Part shown: positions 6,484 through 14,053 of the stretch, piece after piece
Position numbering within the stretch: the stretch's first letter is position 1
Layout of the letters: the number at the start of each line of letters is the position of its first letter
Assembly: GCA_002436505.1 (NCBI GenBank)
Contig: DJML01000131.1
Location: 12,800-28,068 of the forward strand
Length of the DNA stretch: 15,269 nt
Direction: 5' to 3'
Source: Bacteroidetes bacterium UBA6491
GTDB taxonomy: Bacteria > Bacteroidota > Bacteroidia > NS11-12g > UBA9320
Notes under the pieces: model-generated
What the model saw: only the letters and a program-made list of their open reading frames with translations
What the model was told of the DNA's origin: nothing
The model's database searches: none
Position numbers and translations under genes: made by a program

Positions 6484-6781
6484 ATCTGCGCATTTTTTTT
6501 GAAGTAATATTAAACGCACTTTATCAAATGCAACATTTACTATTCAGTGCCCGAAAAACTGAATTTCTTTAACGTTCGGACGTAATTAATCTCATTGGAA
6601 CTGCCTTGTTTTTCTTTGGCCAGCGCATTTGCTCAATTATGGTTTCTATTCTGTACATATGATAAGTCATTGTTCATTCGTTGTATAACTAAATCCCTGC
6701 CAATTTTCGTTTTTTGTAATACCCCCGGCATAATGGCAAAATCTGCCTTTTTTGTGGGAGGGGAACCCCTGACGTTGGAAA
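6484..6781. other. Non-coding leader region upstream of the AsmA-family gene
   Basis: No gene is supported. A clean hairpin, ATTCAGT (6542-6548) / ACTGAAT (6558-6564), nine-base loop, is followed by a T-rich run on the plus strand. Close to the gene, GGCA/TGCC (around 6736-6747) precedes six T residues, and 6742-6760 resembles 6163-6180 (the junction of terminator and tRNA-tail repeat) apart from two extra bases. No plus-strand TAnnTTTG promoter is clear. Confidence 0.4.
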
Positions 6782-9271
6782 ATGAGCCGTATCAGAAACT
6801 TCTGTTCACGTTGCCTGTGGTTAGCCTTGTACGCAATCCCGGTGGTGCTTGGTATTGCCTATGTCGGAGGTATCCAGGTCAGGAAACTTGCCGTTCGCGC
6901 TCTTAATGAAAAACTGAACGTTCGCGTGGATATCCAGAACATCCATGTCTCAAGCATACTTACTCTCCCTAACGTCGGTATCGAACTGGTGAACCTACGT
7001 ATCCAGGAGTCTGAAGACATGTACCCGGGTGACCTTGCCAGACTGGGTCAGGTGCGTATTGAATTTGACCTTTTTGAGATCCTTAAAGGGAACAAGGAAA
7101 TTAAAGAGATCAGTATTCATAACGGACGGGTGCAGATCTATGAAGATGCTGACGGTAACAACTACAGTATCTTTAAGACCCAGGAGGACCAGGGTGATGA
7201 GAATGTTTCGCTGAACCTTAAAAAGATACGCATCGAGAACTGCCAGATCTTCTATCGCAATGATGACAAACAACAGTTTTTGAAGCTTCGGGCATATGAC
7301 CTCTCGGCTTCAGGGTCACTGGATGATGCGAGGTCAGATGTTACGCTTACCGGCAATGGATACATCGAACAGGTTATCTCCGGAGATAAAAGTGTGGTGG
7401 CCGGAAAGAACTTTGACCTTGACCTTGACCTTACTGCCCGAACCGATATCAACAGCTATCAGATCCGTCGCGGGATCATCGGGCTGGAACAATTGTACCT
7501 GAATGTTTCGGGCGATGTTCTGATGCTTGGCGATGCGCCTGACCTGGATCTTAAACTGGAAGGCCAGAATGTGGACATTGGAGGCCTGCTGTCTGTTCTT
7601 CCGTATGAACAGGTTAAAAAGATCGGCGAATGGAACAGTACCGGGATCCTGGACATTGACGGTTACATTAAAGGAACGTTGTCGCAGGAAGATTTTCCTA
7701 AGGTTCATATTTCCTTTGGGATCGATAACGGATCGGTCACTCATAAAAGGTCAGATATAAAAATTCACTCGATCTCAATGCACGGCGAGGTAAATAACAG
7801 TAAGAAAATCAAGGACGATCTTGCCCTGGACCTGGAAATAATGAACATGAAACTGCCCCATTCTAATCTTAAAGGGCACCTGATGATCAATGGATTCTCC
7901 TCTCCTGCACTGGATCTTGACGTCCATGGAAAACTGGGACTTGAAGATATCGCGGGACTGGTACCGAAAGATCAGCTTAAAAAGCTTAAAGGACAGGTAA
8001 ATATCGACATGACGGGACTGATCCCATGGAGCAAGGAATACGATGATTTTGACTACGCCAATGTGGATGTCACCGGTAATATTGATTGCAGGGATGTGCG
8101 CATATTGCTGCCTGAAATGGACATTTATGCTTTAAACCTGAAAGGCCATGTGAACGGGAACACGATCTCCGATTGTCAGCTGTCCTCAAAACTTGATGAG
8201 AATGATGTTCGGTTTGAAGGCAAGATCAATAACTGGGTTGGTTATATTTTCAGCGACAAAAGGCTTGAAATTGAAGGAAACCTGGCTTCGCAGAAACTGG
8301 ACCTGGATACCATCATAAGTAGCCTGATGTCCGGTCAGCAAAATGGACCTGAGTCGGTCTCATCTTCTTCAGAGGAAGTTTCGATCGACCTGGGTGTGAA
8401 CGCTAAGCTGAATGTGGCCGTACAGTACTTCAAATGGCTTGATTTCAATGCCGAAGAACTCAATGGTCGGCTTGTTATTGAAAAGGACAGGATCTGGACC
8501 GACCAGCTGCGCATCCAGTGTTTCGATGGAAGGGCTGAATTACTTGCTGATGTCAGAATGATAGCGGAAGGCTTTAAGGTCAATGCCCATGTTATCTCTG
8601 ACAAACTCGATATTCACCAGATTTTCGCGCAGTTCAATGATTTTGGTCAGAATGAACTTACCCGTGACAACCTGACCGGCTATTTATCTGCTGATATTGA
8701 TGTGCAATTCAAAACAGATAAGGCATTTATCCCAATCTCTGAATCCGTTTACGTTCTCACCGACATTCATATCACTGAAGGCAGGTTAAAAAATTACGAA
8801 CCGATGCAGGCCTTATCTAAATTCGTGGAAGTTGCTGAATTACAGGATATTGCTTTCTCTGACATAGAGAACATCATTGAAATAAAGAACCAGACGATCA
8901 TCATTCCACAGATGGACGTCCGTTCAAATGCCCTGAATCTTCAGATCAGCGGCACACATACGTTCGACAATTACATGGATTATAAGATCAAAATCAGTCT
9001 TACTGAGCTGCTGGCGTCGCGGTCCGGGTGGATACGTAAAAAGAGGGAGAAAAAACTGGAAGAAGGAGTCGACGGGGGGCTGGCTGCCTTTGTCGTCATG
9101 AGGGGAACACCGGATGATCTTCTGCTGGAATACGACAAGGATGCCGTTAAGCAAAAAGTCAAAGAAGAAGCGCAACGTGAAAGAAAACAGTTCTATTCTG
9201 ATCTTAAAAAGGAAATTAAGGGTGACCGCATCACAACCAGTGAGGGCAAGTCAGTCGACTGGGACGAATAA
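6782..9271 (+). CDS. AsmA-family inner-membrane-anchored envelope protein
   Basis: This 829-residue protein has one N-terminal membrane segment (about residues 11-30, CLWLALYAIPVVLGIAYVGG) followed by a long, beta-rich periplasmic region. Early on it shows the AsmA pattern: VRDIQ-like beta strands, LPNVGIELVNLRIQES (62-77) and IEFDLFEILKGNKEIKEISI (93-112), then INGR-type strands. The C-terminal part (NALNLQISGTHTFDNYMDYKIKISLTEL, about 718-745) resembles the AsmA C-terminal domain. A charged, helical tail (about 750-829, rich in K, R, E) closes it. AsmA/TamB-like proteins are thought to bridge the periplasm and move phospholipids or assist outer-membrane assembly. The ATG at 6782 has GGAA close upstream. 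It is convergent with the DUF4197 gene, six bases away, and has no operon partner. Confidence 0.82.
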   Translation: MSRIRNFCSRCLWLALYAIPVVLGIAYVGGIQVRKLAVRALNEKLNVRVDIQNIHVSSILTLPNVGIELVNLRIQESEDMYPGDLARLGQVRIEFDLFEILKGNKEIKEISIHNGRVQIYEDADGNNYSIFKTQEDQGDENVSLNLKKIRIENCQIFYRNDDKQQFLKLRAYDLSASGSLDDARSDVTLTGNGYIEQVISGDKSVVAGKNFDLDLDLTARTDINSYQIRRGIIGLEQLYLNVSGDVLMLGDAPDLDLKLEGQNVDIGGLLSVLPYEQVKKIGEWNSTGILDIDGYIKGTLSQEDFPKVHISFGIDNGSVTHKRSDIKIHSISMHGEVNNSKKIKDDLALDLEIMNMKLPHSNLKGHLMINGFSSPALDLDVHGKLGLEDIAGLVPKDQLKKLKGQVNIDMTGLIPWSKEYDDFDYANVDVTGNIDCRDVRILLPEMDIYALNLKGHVNGNTISDCQLSSKLDENDVRFEGKINNWVGYIFSDKRLEIEGNLASQKLDLDTIISSLMSGQQNGPESVSSSSEEVSIDLGVNAKLNVAVQYFKWLDFNAEELNGRLVIEKDRIWTDQLRIQCFDGRAELLADVRMIAEGFKVNAHVISDKLDIHQIFAQFNDFGQNELTRDNLTGYLSADIDVQFKTDKAFIPISESVYVLTDIHITEGRLKNYEPMQALSKFVEVAELQDIAFSDIENIIEIKNQTIIIPQMDVRSNALNLQISGTHTFDNYMDYKIKISLTELLASRSGWIRKKREKKLEEGVDGGLAAFVVMRGTPDDLLLEYDKDAVKQKVKEEAQRERKQFYSDLKKEIKGDRITTSEGKSVDWDE

Positions 9272-9286
9272 CCGCTGTTAACGGTT
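9270..9286. terminator. Possible bidirectional hairpin between convergent genes
   Basis: AACCG (9270-9274) and CGGTT (9282-9286) flank a seven-base loop, overlapping both stop codons of the AsmA-family and DUF4197 genes. The stem extends by two A-T pairs past a mismatch. It is short and lacks a good T run, so it is weak. Confidence 0.3.
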
Positions 9287-10015
9287 CTTATCCGCGTACT
9301 CGAACACCTTTTTCAATATATCTGATGTCCTTTCCATTGGATTCGCCCTGATCTTGTTCTCTTCGATCTCAATGGTCTGGAACAGTGCATCCATTGTTTT
9401 ACCAAGAACATATTCATTCAGGTCCGGATTGATCTGCTCCTTTGAAATGGGCAGCTTGTTGTATGTGGTCATGACATCTTCCCATAACACAAGTACCTGC
9501 ACCTTGTCAAGGGATTTCTGAATTTCAGGTTTAAATTTTTCCCTTAGCTGATCAGTGGTTGTTCTTTTTAGATAAGCCGTACCTGCACCTTCACCGCCTG
9601 TCACAACATTAATCGCATCCTGAATGGTCATCTGGTTGATGGCTGAAAGGAAGATCTCCTTGGCATGGCCTGTAGCATCTTCTGCTCCTCTGTTAAACGC
9701 TTCAACCATACGGTCCGCTGTACCTGAGAAGCCAAACTTTCTTAAATTCTCCTCAACTTTCTGAGCCTCCGGTGGAAACAGTATCTTATATGTGGCACTT
9801 TTAAAGAAACCATCCTTAACGGATAAAAGTCCGGTACCGTAACTTACACCTTTGGCCAATGCCTCTTTAAGTCCCTGGGTCGCTTCTGACTGGGTAATGC
9901 CATTGGTTTTTTCCATTTCTGTCAATACTTCATTCGTAGTATTGAGCGCTTTGTTCAACTGGTCACAAGAAGTGAGAAATGTTACCAGAAATAATATAGC
10001 TAGTGCTCGTTTCAT
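9278..10015 (-). CDS. DUF4197 family lipoprotein
   Basis: The start at 10015 is chosen over the in-frame upstream ATG at 10066, because it gives a standard lipoprotein signal: MKRALAILFLVTFLTSC with lipobox LTSC and Cys17. AGG stands just before this ATG. The protein is 245 residues, the usual size of DUF4197 proteins. Family features are ATQGLKEALAKGV (45-57), FPPEAQKVEENLRKFG (80-95), FNRGAEDA (107-114) and IQDAINVVTGGEGAGTAYLK (131-150). The rest is helical. Function is unknown; an acylated protein facing the periplasm or sorted to the outer membrane is expected. It lies 72 bases after the beta-barrel gene on the same strand, so the two may be co-transcribed; AsmA-family DNA is convergent on the other side. 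Confidence 0.88.
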   Translation of the reverse strand: MKRALAILFLVTFLTSCDQLNKALNTTNEVLTEMEKTNGITQSEATQGLKEALAKGVSYGTGLLSVKDGFFKSATYKILFPPEAQKVEENLRKFGFSGTADRMVEAFNRGAEDATGHAKEIFLSAINQMTIQDAINVVTGGEGAGTAYLKRTTTDQLREKFKPEIQKSLDKVQVLVLWEDVMTTYNKLPISKEQINPDLNEYVLGKTMDALFQTIEIEENKIRANPMERTSDILKKVFEYADKNR

Positions 10016-10032
10016 AACCTTAATATTTAAAT

Positions 10033-10060
10033 GATCGATATTCCAACAGTTCCATCGATC
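10033..10060. promoter_or_regulatory. Inverted repeat ahead of the DUF4197 gene
   Basis: GATCGAT (10033-10039) and ATCGATC (10054-10060) form a perfect seven-base inverted repeat with 14 bases between, 18-45 bases before the chosen DUF4197 start. It could be an operator or a leader hairpin. Because the arms contain the palindrome ATCGAT, chance is also possible. Confidence 0.25.
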
Positions 10061-10087
10061 TGACATAATCAGAAATCATGCCGAAAA

Positions 10088-11734
10088 TCAGAAAGTGGTG
10101 ACGATCGTGAATCTGAAACCGCTGAAAGCAGGCTCCAGACGACAGATTCCTCCTGTACAGTTAACTCCCTCTACCTGCTTTATATACGCAGCAGTGAACG
10201 AAGTGGCGTGTATAGTATATTTTGCAAAAAGTGTATAGTAATGAATGATATCGTCGCTGATCGGTGAATCGTGATGACGAACCGGGTCAACGTTCACCAT
10301 ATCCGCTACTGCAAATGAATAATGTGGAGACATATTCAGCTCGATAATAGCGTTCGCGAAACTTCCGAGATCCTCCTTCGTGTTAAGATACTGGGCCTCG
10401 AACCGAAGTGAATTTTTCTTTGTAAGCTTGTATGTCACATCTATGAAAGGTGTGATGGTGTTCACATCAGGATAGCTGGAATCCTTGCCCTGATAGACTT
10501 CCTGGTCATAGAAGACCACCTGGAGTCCGGCTTTCACTTTTAAATTTCTATTGATCTTATGGCTGTACTGGCCATAATACTCTTCGTACAGTTGCTGTCC
10601 ATCCAGCTTCTGAATATTTGAATAATTCAGATTGATCGTCTTGCCACTGCTGATCGTATAAACCAGGTCGCCCTGAATGCCTTTTTCGCCGTAATCCTGC
10701 GCCGCAGCAACATATCTTGCCAGCAGTCGGTAGGATGCCTGACGGGTTAACGATGGCTGATATGTCAAAAGTCCGTTCAGCAATTGATCGTAAGGAGATA
10801 CCCTGAACTGAAAATCCTCGATCAGGCGGTACTGTACATTTACGCCAAGGGCAGATTTCTTCTTCTTTCCGATCTTATTCACTGAATAGCTGCCACCGAA
10901 ATAGTAGGTCAATCCAGGTTTCAACTCCAGGATACTCGTTTCAAGGTTACGCATGGCCTCTTTCGTCTTGCCGACGTACTCTCCAAAAAGACTCACCTTT
11001 CCAAGAGTGAAAGTGGCATATCCGTTATAAGCATACACATTGTACTTTGGATCAAAACGGAGATCCAGATCGTATGAATTGATCTCTGAAGCCAGGATAT
11101 TCATGGTGTTTTTGGTCAGTGTTCTGTTTACCCATGAACCACCCAGGTTCACATTGTATTTACCGTTCTCCCCAAAGAAAATCGTGTGTTCCAGATTCAA
11201 TCCTTTCTCGACCTCCGGAGATGTTCCGAACCTGTTTGCCTGTCCTCCTTTTTGACGTCCGGTGAACGCTTTTATCTGTGTATTTGGAGTAAGCTGGTAC
11301 TTCAGGTGAAGTCCTTCCATGGCGAAGTCGATTCCGATAAGACGGTTTTCATACGAACGGAAGACGAGACCGGAGCCAAACTGATCATAGAAACTGCCTG
11401 CAGTAATGGTCAGCTTCTCTATCGACTTGCTGATCTGCCAGTAACCCAGTCCGTTGCCGCTAAACGATCCCGTAGGGTTTAGCAGGTTGGAGTTATGAAA
11501 AAGGTCGTATCGTGCTGATAGATTGAATCCTTTGATCTGGTAGTTCAGGTATAACCACCCTTCGGCAGAAGATTTTTCACTGAGGTACTGCGGTGACTCG
11601 TAAGCACCGATCGCACTGTCTAATTCAAACACAGAAAAATTTCCCTGGAAATTACCTGACATTATCCCTTTATCCTGAGCATTTGATAAAGTTACACTTG
11701 AGGCTAAAACCGCCAGCAGCAACCACTTTCGCAT
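10088..11734 (-). CDS. Probable outer-membrane beta-barrel protein, DUF6029-like
   Basis: The start at 11734 (548 residues) is preferred to the upstream ATG at 11782: AAAGGA lies six bases before it, and the protein then opens with a signal peptide, MRKWLLLAVLASSVTLSNAQ, cleaved before about residue 21. The rest alternates short aromatic and polar beta strands, for example GWLYLNYQIKGFNLSARYDLF, YWQISKSIEKLTITAGSFYDQFG and RFTIVTTF, and ends in Phe as outer-membrane barrels do. SFYDQFGSGLVFRSYENRLIGID is typical of the Bacteroidota DUF6029 group as I recall it; this assignment needs a profile search. No plug or catalytic domain is seen. Role unknown: porin-like or structural. It may share a transcript with the DUF4197 lipoprotein gene. 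Confidence 0.75.
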   Translation of the reverse strand: MRKWLLLAVLASSVTLSNAQDKGIMSGNFQGNFSVFELDSAIGAYESPQYLSEKSSAEGWLYLNYQIKGFNLSARYDLFHNSNLLNPTGSFSGNGLGYWQISKSIEKLTITAGSFYDQFGSGLVFRSYENRLIGIDFAMEGLHLKYQLTPNTQIKAFTGRQKGGQANRFGTSPEVEKGLNLEHTIFFGENGKYNVNLGGSWVNRTLTKNTMNILASEINSYDLDLRFDPKYNVYAYNGYATFTLGKVSLFGEYVGKTKEAMRNLETSILELKPGLTYYFGGSYSVNKIGKKKKSALGVNVQYRLIEDFQFRVSPYDQLLNGLLTYQPSLTRQASYRLLARYVAAAQDYGEKGIQGDLVYTISSGKTINLNYSNIQKLDGQQLYEEYYGQYSHKINRNLKVKAGLQVVFYDQEVYQGKDSSYPDVNTITPFIDVTYKLTKKNSLRFEAQYLNTKEDLGSFANAIIELNMSPHYSFAVADMVNVDPVRHHDSPISDDIIHYYTLFAKYTIHATSFTAAYIKQVEGVNCTGGICRLEPAFSGFRFTIVTTF

Positions 11735-11740
11735 AAATAA

Positions 11741-11746
11741 TCCTTT
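11741..11746 (-). promoter_or_regulatory. Ribosome binding site deciding the start of the beta-barrel gene
   Basis: AAAGGA on the minus strand stands six bases before the ATG at 11734, whereas the upstream ATG at 11782 would place extra residues before the signal peptide. It supports the shorter start. Confidence 0.6.
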
Positions 11747-11837
11747 GAGGTCGTAAAAATAATATAATTTGAACAGTAACATACCCTGAACTCCTTACAT
11801 CACAATTTTATGATCGCAGATCGCCATTGTATCATGT

Positions 11838-11858
11838 AAAAGGTCTTTATAAAAGACC
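11838..11858 (-). terminator. Terminator of the pccB-glycosyltransferase-mutase operon
   Basis: GGTCTTT (11842-11848) pairs perfectly with AAAGACC (11852-11858) over a three-base loop; on the minus strand TTTTAC follows. It lies about 25 bases after the mutase stop and before the beta-barrel gene, separating the two units. Confidence 0.7.
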
Positions 11859-11881
11859 AGACAAACGCCAGTAAACATATG

Positions 11882-13279
11882 CTATTTGCCCCACATCGCA
11901 TTCACCGTTGCAGGAAAGGTGATCGTAGTCTCGGGCACATCCAGTTCAACTTTGTTTACCCATTCTACGCCCTGCATCATGCTGTGATCCTGGTTACTGA
12001 CCTCGTATTTCCAGGCACCAAATCGTCCCCTTGAGTATATATCCTGTTTTTCAAGGAAAGGGTGCAGGTCCTTTAATATGCCATCACGTTCCAGCGAGGG
12101 TGTAGGGTATCCATAGTCAAAAGCAACATGGAACTCTGAAACGACGTCATCCCTGCTTTCGATCATCTTATCCTCGATCAGGGCCTCTATCGTCTGTTCA
12201 ACAAGTCTGTCACGGTCCACCTTTTTAACAGGAGATTCACTGGTCTCTGCCATCAGCGACCATTGACGGCCGGGTTCGGGCACGTTGTCAGGACTGTAAT
12301 TTGAAAATACGGTAACTCTGTAGTAAGGACTGTTCTCCTCAGGGAAATACATCCAGCACTTGGTAGAAAGTTCCTTTTTGGGCTGCCCTTTTAGTCCGAT
12401 GCCTACAACATTTGTAGACGAGTGTTTAAGTTGCTTTGACCGTTCGATCAGGTCATCGGGAGCACCATCAATGCCTTGTATAAGTTTATCTATCGGGATA
12501 GTGCTCAACAGCTGTTCGTATGCGACCTCATCTCCATTGTCAAGAAAGGCGATCTTGTTGACCGGATCAATTCGCTCCACGGCTGTTTGCAGCCTGAATT
12601 TATCCTTTCCGATCAATTTCTCTCCCACCGCTTTCCAGATTGCTCCTGTCCCGCCTTGCTTAGGGAACTGGAAGGTATTATTAGGTCCCCAGCTGACGTC
12701 ATCCTGGTCAAAAAGAATGTTCTTCGTCACGCGCTGAAGATCCGTTACTGCCACTCTCTCCCCGATCCATGAATAGCTCATTTCCTTGGCCGGGAAAGCC
12801 CAAACCTTGAAATTATACGGTATCATGAACACTTCAGCGAGGCCCTCTCCAAAAGTGGCCTGTATCCATTCGTCAAAATTCCCTGGCTTTTTCCCCGAAG
12901 GGTTCTTATAATTTTCTATGATACCGTTCAGGCATTTCCACATGTCTTCTTTAGGAAGATAACGGATATTGTTCTGAAATGGATAAGGGATGAAACGGTC
13001 TTTCATCCATACCCAGCTTTCCCGTTCGTGTCTAAGCCATCCATCTTCACCCAGTGCCTCCTTCATCACCCGGTCAAAATAACTGTAATGTGAAAACTGT
13101 ACGTGGCCTCCGACATCCCAGGTAAATCCTTTGTCATCAACAAAACTTGTTGCAAGTCCACCGATATAATCCTCGCGTTCAATTACAAGGTAATCGGTCA
13201 CTCCTAATTCTTTTAACCGGTATGCAGCACCTAATCCTGTCGGCCCGGACCCAATGATGAGATATTTTACTTTTTGCAA
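11882..13279 (-). CDS. Eukaryotic-type UDP-galactopyranose mutase homologue (FAD-dependent)
   Basis: This 465-residue flavoprotein has an N-terminal FAD-binding fold (IIGSGPTGLGAA, 8-19; ERED-type acidic end near 35). Its motifs match, as I recall them, the fungal/trypanosomatid UDP-galactopyranose mutase: DVGGHVQFSHY (55-65), PYPFQNNI (98-105), PYNFKVWA (154-161), WIGERVA (171-177), WGPNNTFQFP (197-206), GGTGAIW (209-215), KCWMYFPEE (307-315), YYRVTVFSNYSP (319-330), GYPTPSLERDG (390-400) and YEVSNQDHS (425-433). Residues equivalent to the fungal UDP-galactopyranose contacts are present: His59, Arg175, Trp309, Tyr311, Arg321, Tyr391, Tyr425, Asn429. The enzyme converts UDP-galactopyranose to UDP-galactofuranose, a cell-surface glycan donor. 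Bacterial Glf is shorter and lacks these motifs. Automatic annotation may call it an amine or protoporphyrinogen oxidase. The start is TTG at 13279, the only usual start between the preceding in-frame stop (13307) and the FAD motif. It is downstream of the glycosyltransferase gene by 27 bases. Confidence 0.75.
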   Translation of the reverse strand: MQKVKYLIIGSGPTGLGAAYRLKELGVTDYLVIEREDYIGGLATSFVDDKGFTWDVGGHVQFSHYSYFDRVMKEALGEDGWLRHERESWVWMKDRFIPYPFQNNIRYLPKEDMWKCLNGIIENYKNPSGKKPGNFDEWIQATFGEGLAEVFMIPYNFKVWAFPAKEMSYSWIGERVAVTDLQRVTKNILFDQDDVSWGPNNTFQFPKQGGTGAIWKAVGEKLIGKDKFRLQTAVERIDPVNKIAFLDNGDEVAYEQLLSTIPIDKLIQGIDGAPDDLIERSKQLKHSSTNVVGIGLKGQPKKELSTKCWMYFPEENSPYYRVTVFSNYSPDNVPEPGRQWSLMAETSESPVKKVDRDRLVEQTIEALIEDKMIESRDDVVSEFHVAFDYGYPTPSLERDGILKDLHPFLEKQDIYSRGRFGAWKYEVSNQDHSMMQGVEWVNKVELDVPETTITFPATVNAMWGK

Positions 13280-13306
13280 ATCGTAGTCTTTGTTAATGTA
13301 ATGAAT

Positions 13307-14053
13307 TTATCCCTCTTTAATATTTTTCACTTTGCTTCTCAACGATCTCCTGAAAGCCACCAGCTCATTGAAACTTTTCCAGCACACTTTGAGAAGGTTC
13401 ATTTTACGGATGGAGACCTCGCCTGTTTGCCTGTCCTTATGTTTAACAGGGATATTCAGTAGTTTTTCCCCTGATTTCCTGGCCATTACTGACAGGAAAA
13501 TGTTCGGGGCGAAAGGCAGGGGTTCCGGAAGCTGTGCGAGCAGTTTTTTCAAATACCCGCCTTCAATAAGTCGGAAGGGGATGTTGCTGTCCTTTATCAG
13601 TGTACCATACACGAACAGCAGCACCATTCGGACAATGCGTGTGATCACAAGCCGGATAGGGGCATCGTATCGGATCTTTCGGTAACCTAGAATGAACTTT
13701 GATTCATGCCGTTTTACCCAAAGGATCAGCAGATCATCGGTTTCGAACTGGTCGTCGCTGTCTGTCTGAAACACATATTTGGCATCGAGTTCAATGGCCT
13801 TTTTATATGCGTTGACCACAGCATTTCCATGCCCTCCGTTCTTTTGATCTACAGCGATCAGTAGCGGATTCTCGGCAGAAAGTTCCTTCAGTATCTCTCC
13901 GGTTCTGTCTTTAGATCCGTCATTTACCACGATAAGTCGGGTATCGTAATTATGAAATTCTTTTTTTAACAGCCCTGTCCATTTAGAAACGACCTCTCGG
14001 ATCACTTCCTCTTCGTTATAGGCTGGCATTACAATGGCTAGGTCGAGTGACAT
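13307..14053 (-). CDS. Family 2 glycosyltransferase
   Basis: This 248-residue protein has a GT-A fold with VMPAYNEEE (8-16), VVNDGSKDRT (42-51), NGGHGNAV (72-79) and the metal/nucleotide motif TDSDDQF (97-103). Further on, DSNIPFRL (155-162) and HKDRQTGEVSIRK (205-217) are typical of the dolichol-phosphate-mannose-synthase-like branch of GT2. A moderately hydrophobic stretch at 133-153 may touch the membrane, but there are no clear transmembrane helices, so it is cytoplasmic or peripheral. It transfers a sugar from a nucleotide donor to a lipid or glycan acceptor; the sugar cannot be named. Its ATG directly follows the TAA of the carboxylase gene, and the mutase gene starts 27 bases after its stop, so all three form an operon and translation is probably coupled. 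Confidence 0.88.
   Translation of the reverse strand: MSLDLAIVMPAYNEEEVIREVVSKWTGLLKKEFHNYDTRLIVVNDGSKDRTGEILKELSAENPLLIAVDQKNGGHGNAVVNAYKKAIELDAKYVFQTDSDDQFETDDLLILWVKRHESKFILGYRKIRYDAPIRLVITRIVRMVLLFVYGTLIKDSNIPFRLIEGGYLKKLLAQLPEPLPFAPNIFLSVMARKSGEKLLNIPVKHKDRQTGEVSIRKMNLLKVCWKSFNELVAFRRSLRSKVKNIKEG

Noticed and set aside
7415..7432. Three tandem copies of GACCTT inside the AsmA-family gene
   Set aside because: The unit is six bases and in frame (Asp-Leu repeated), so it cannot switch the frame; it fits the alternating pattern of a beta strand.
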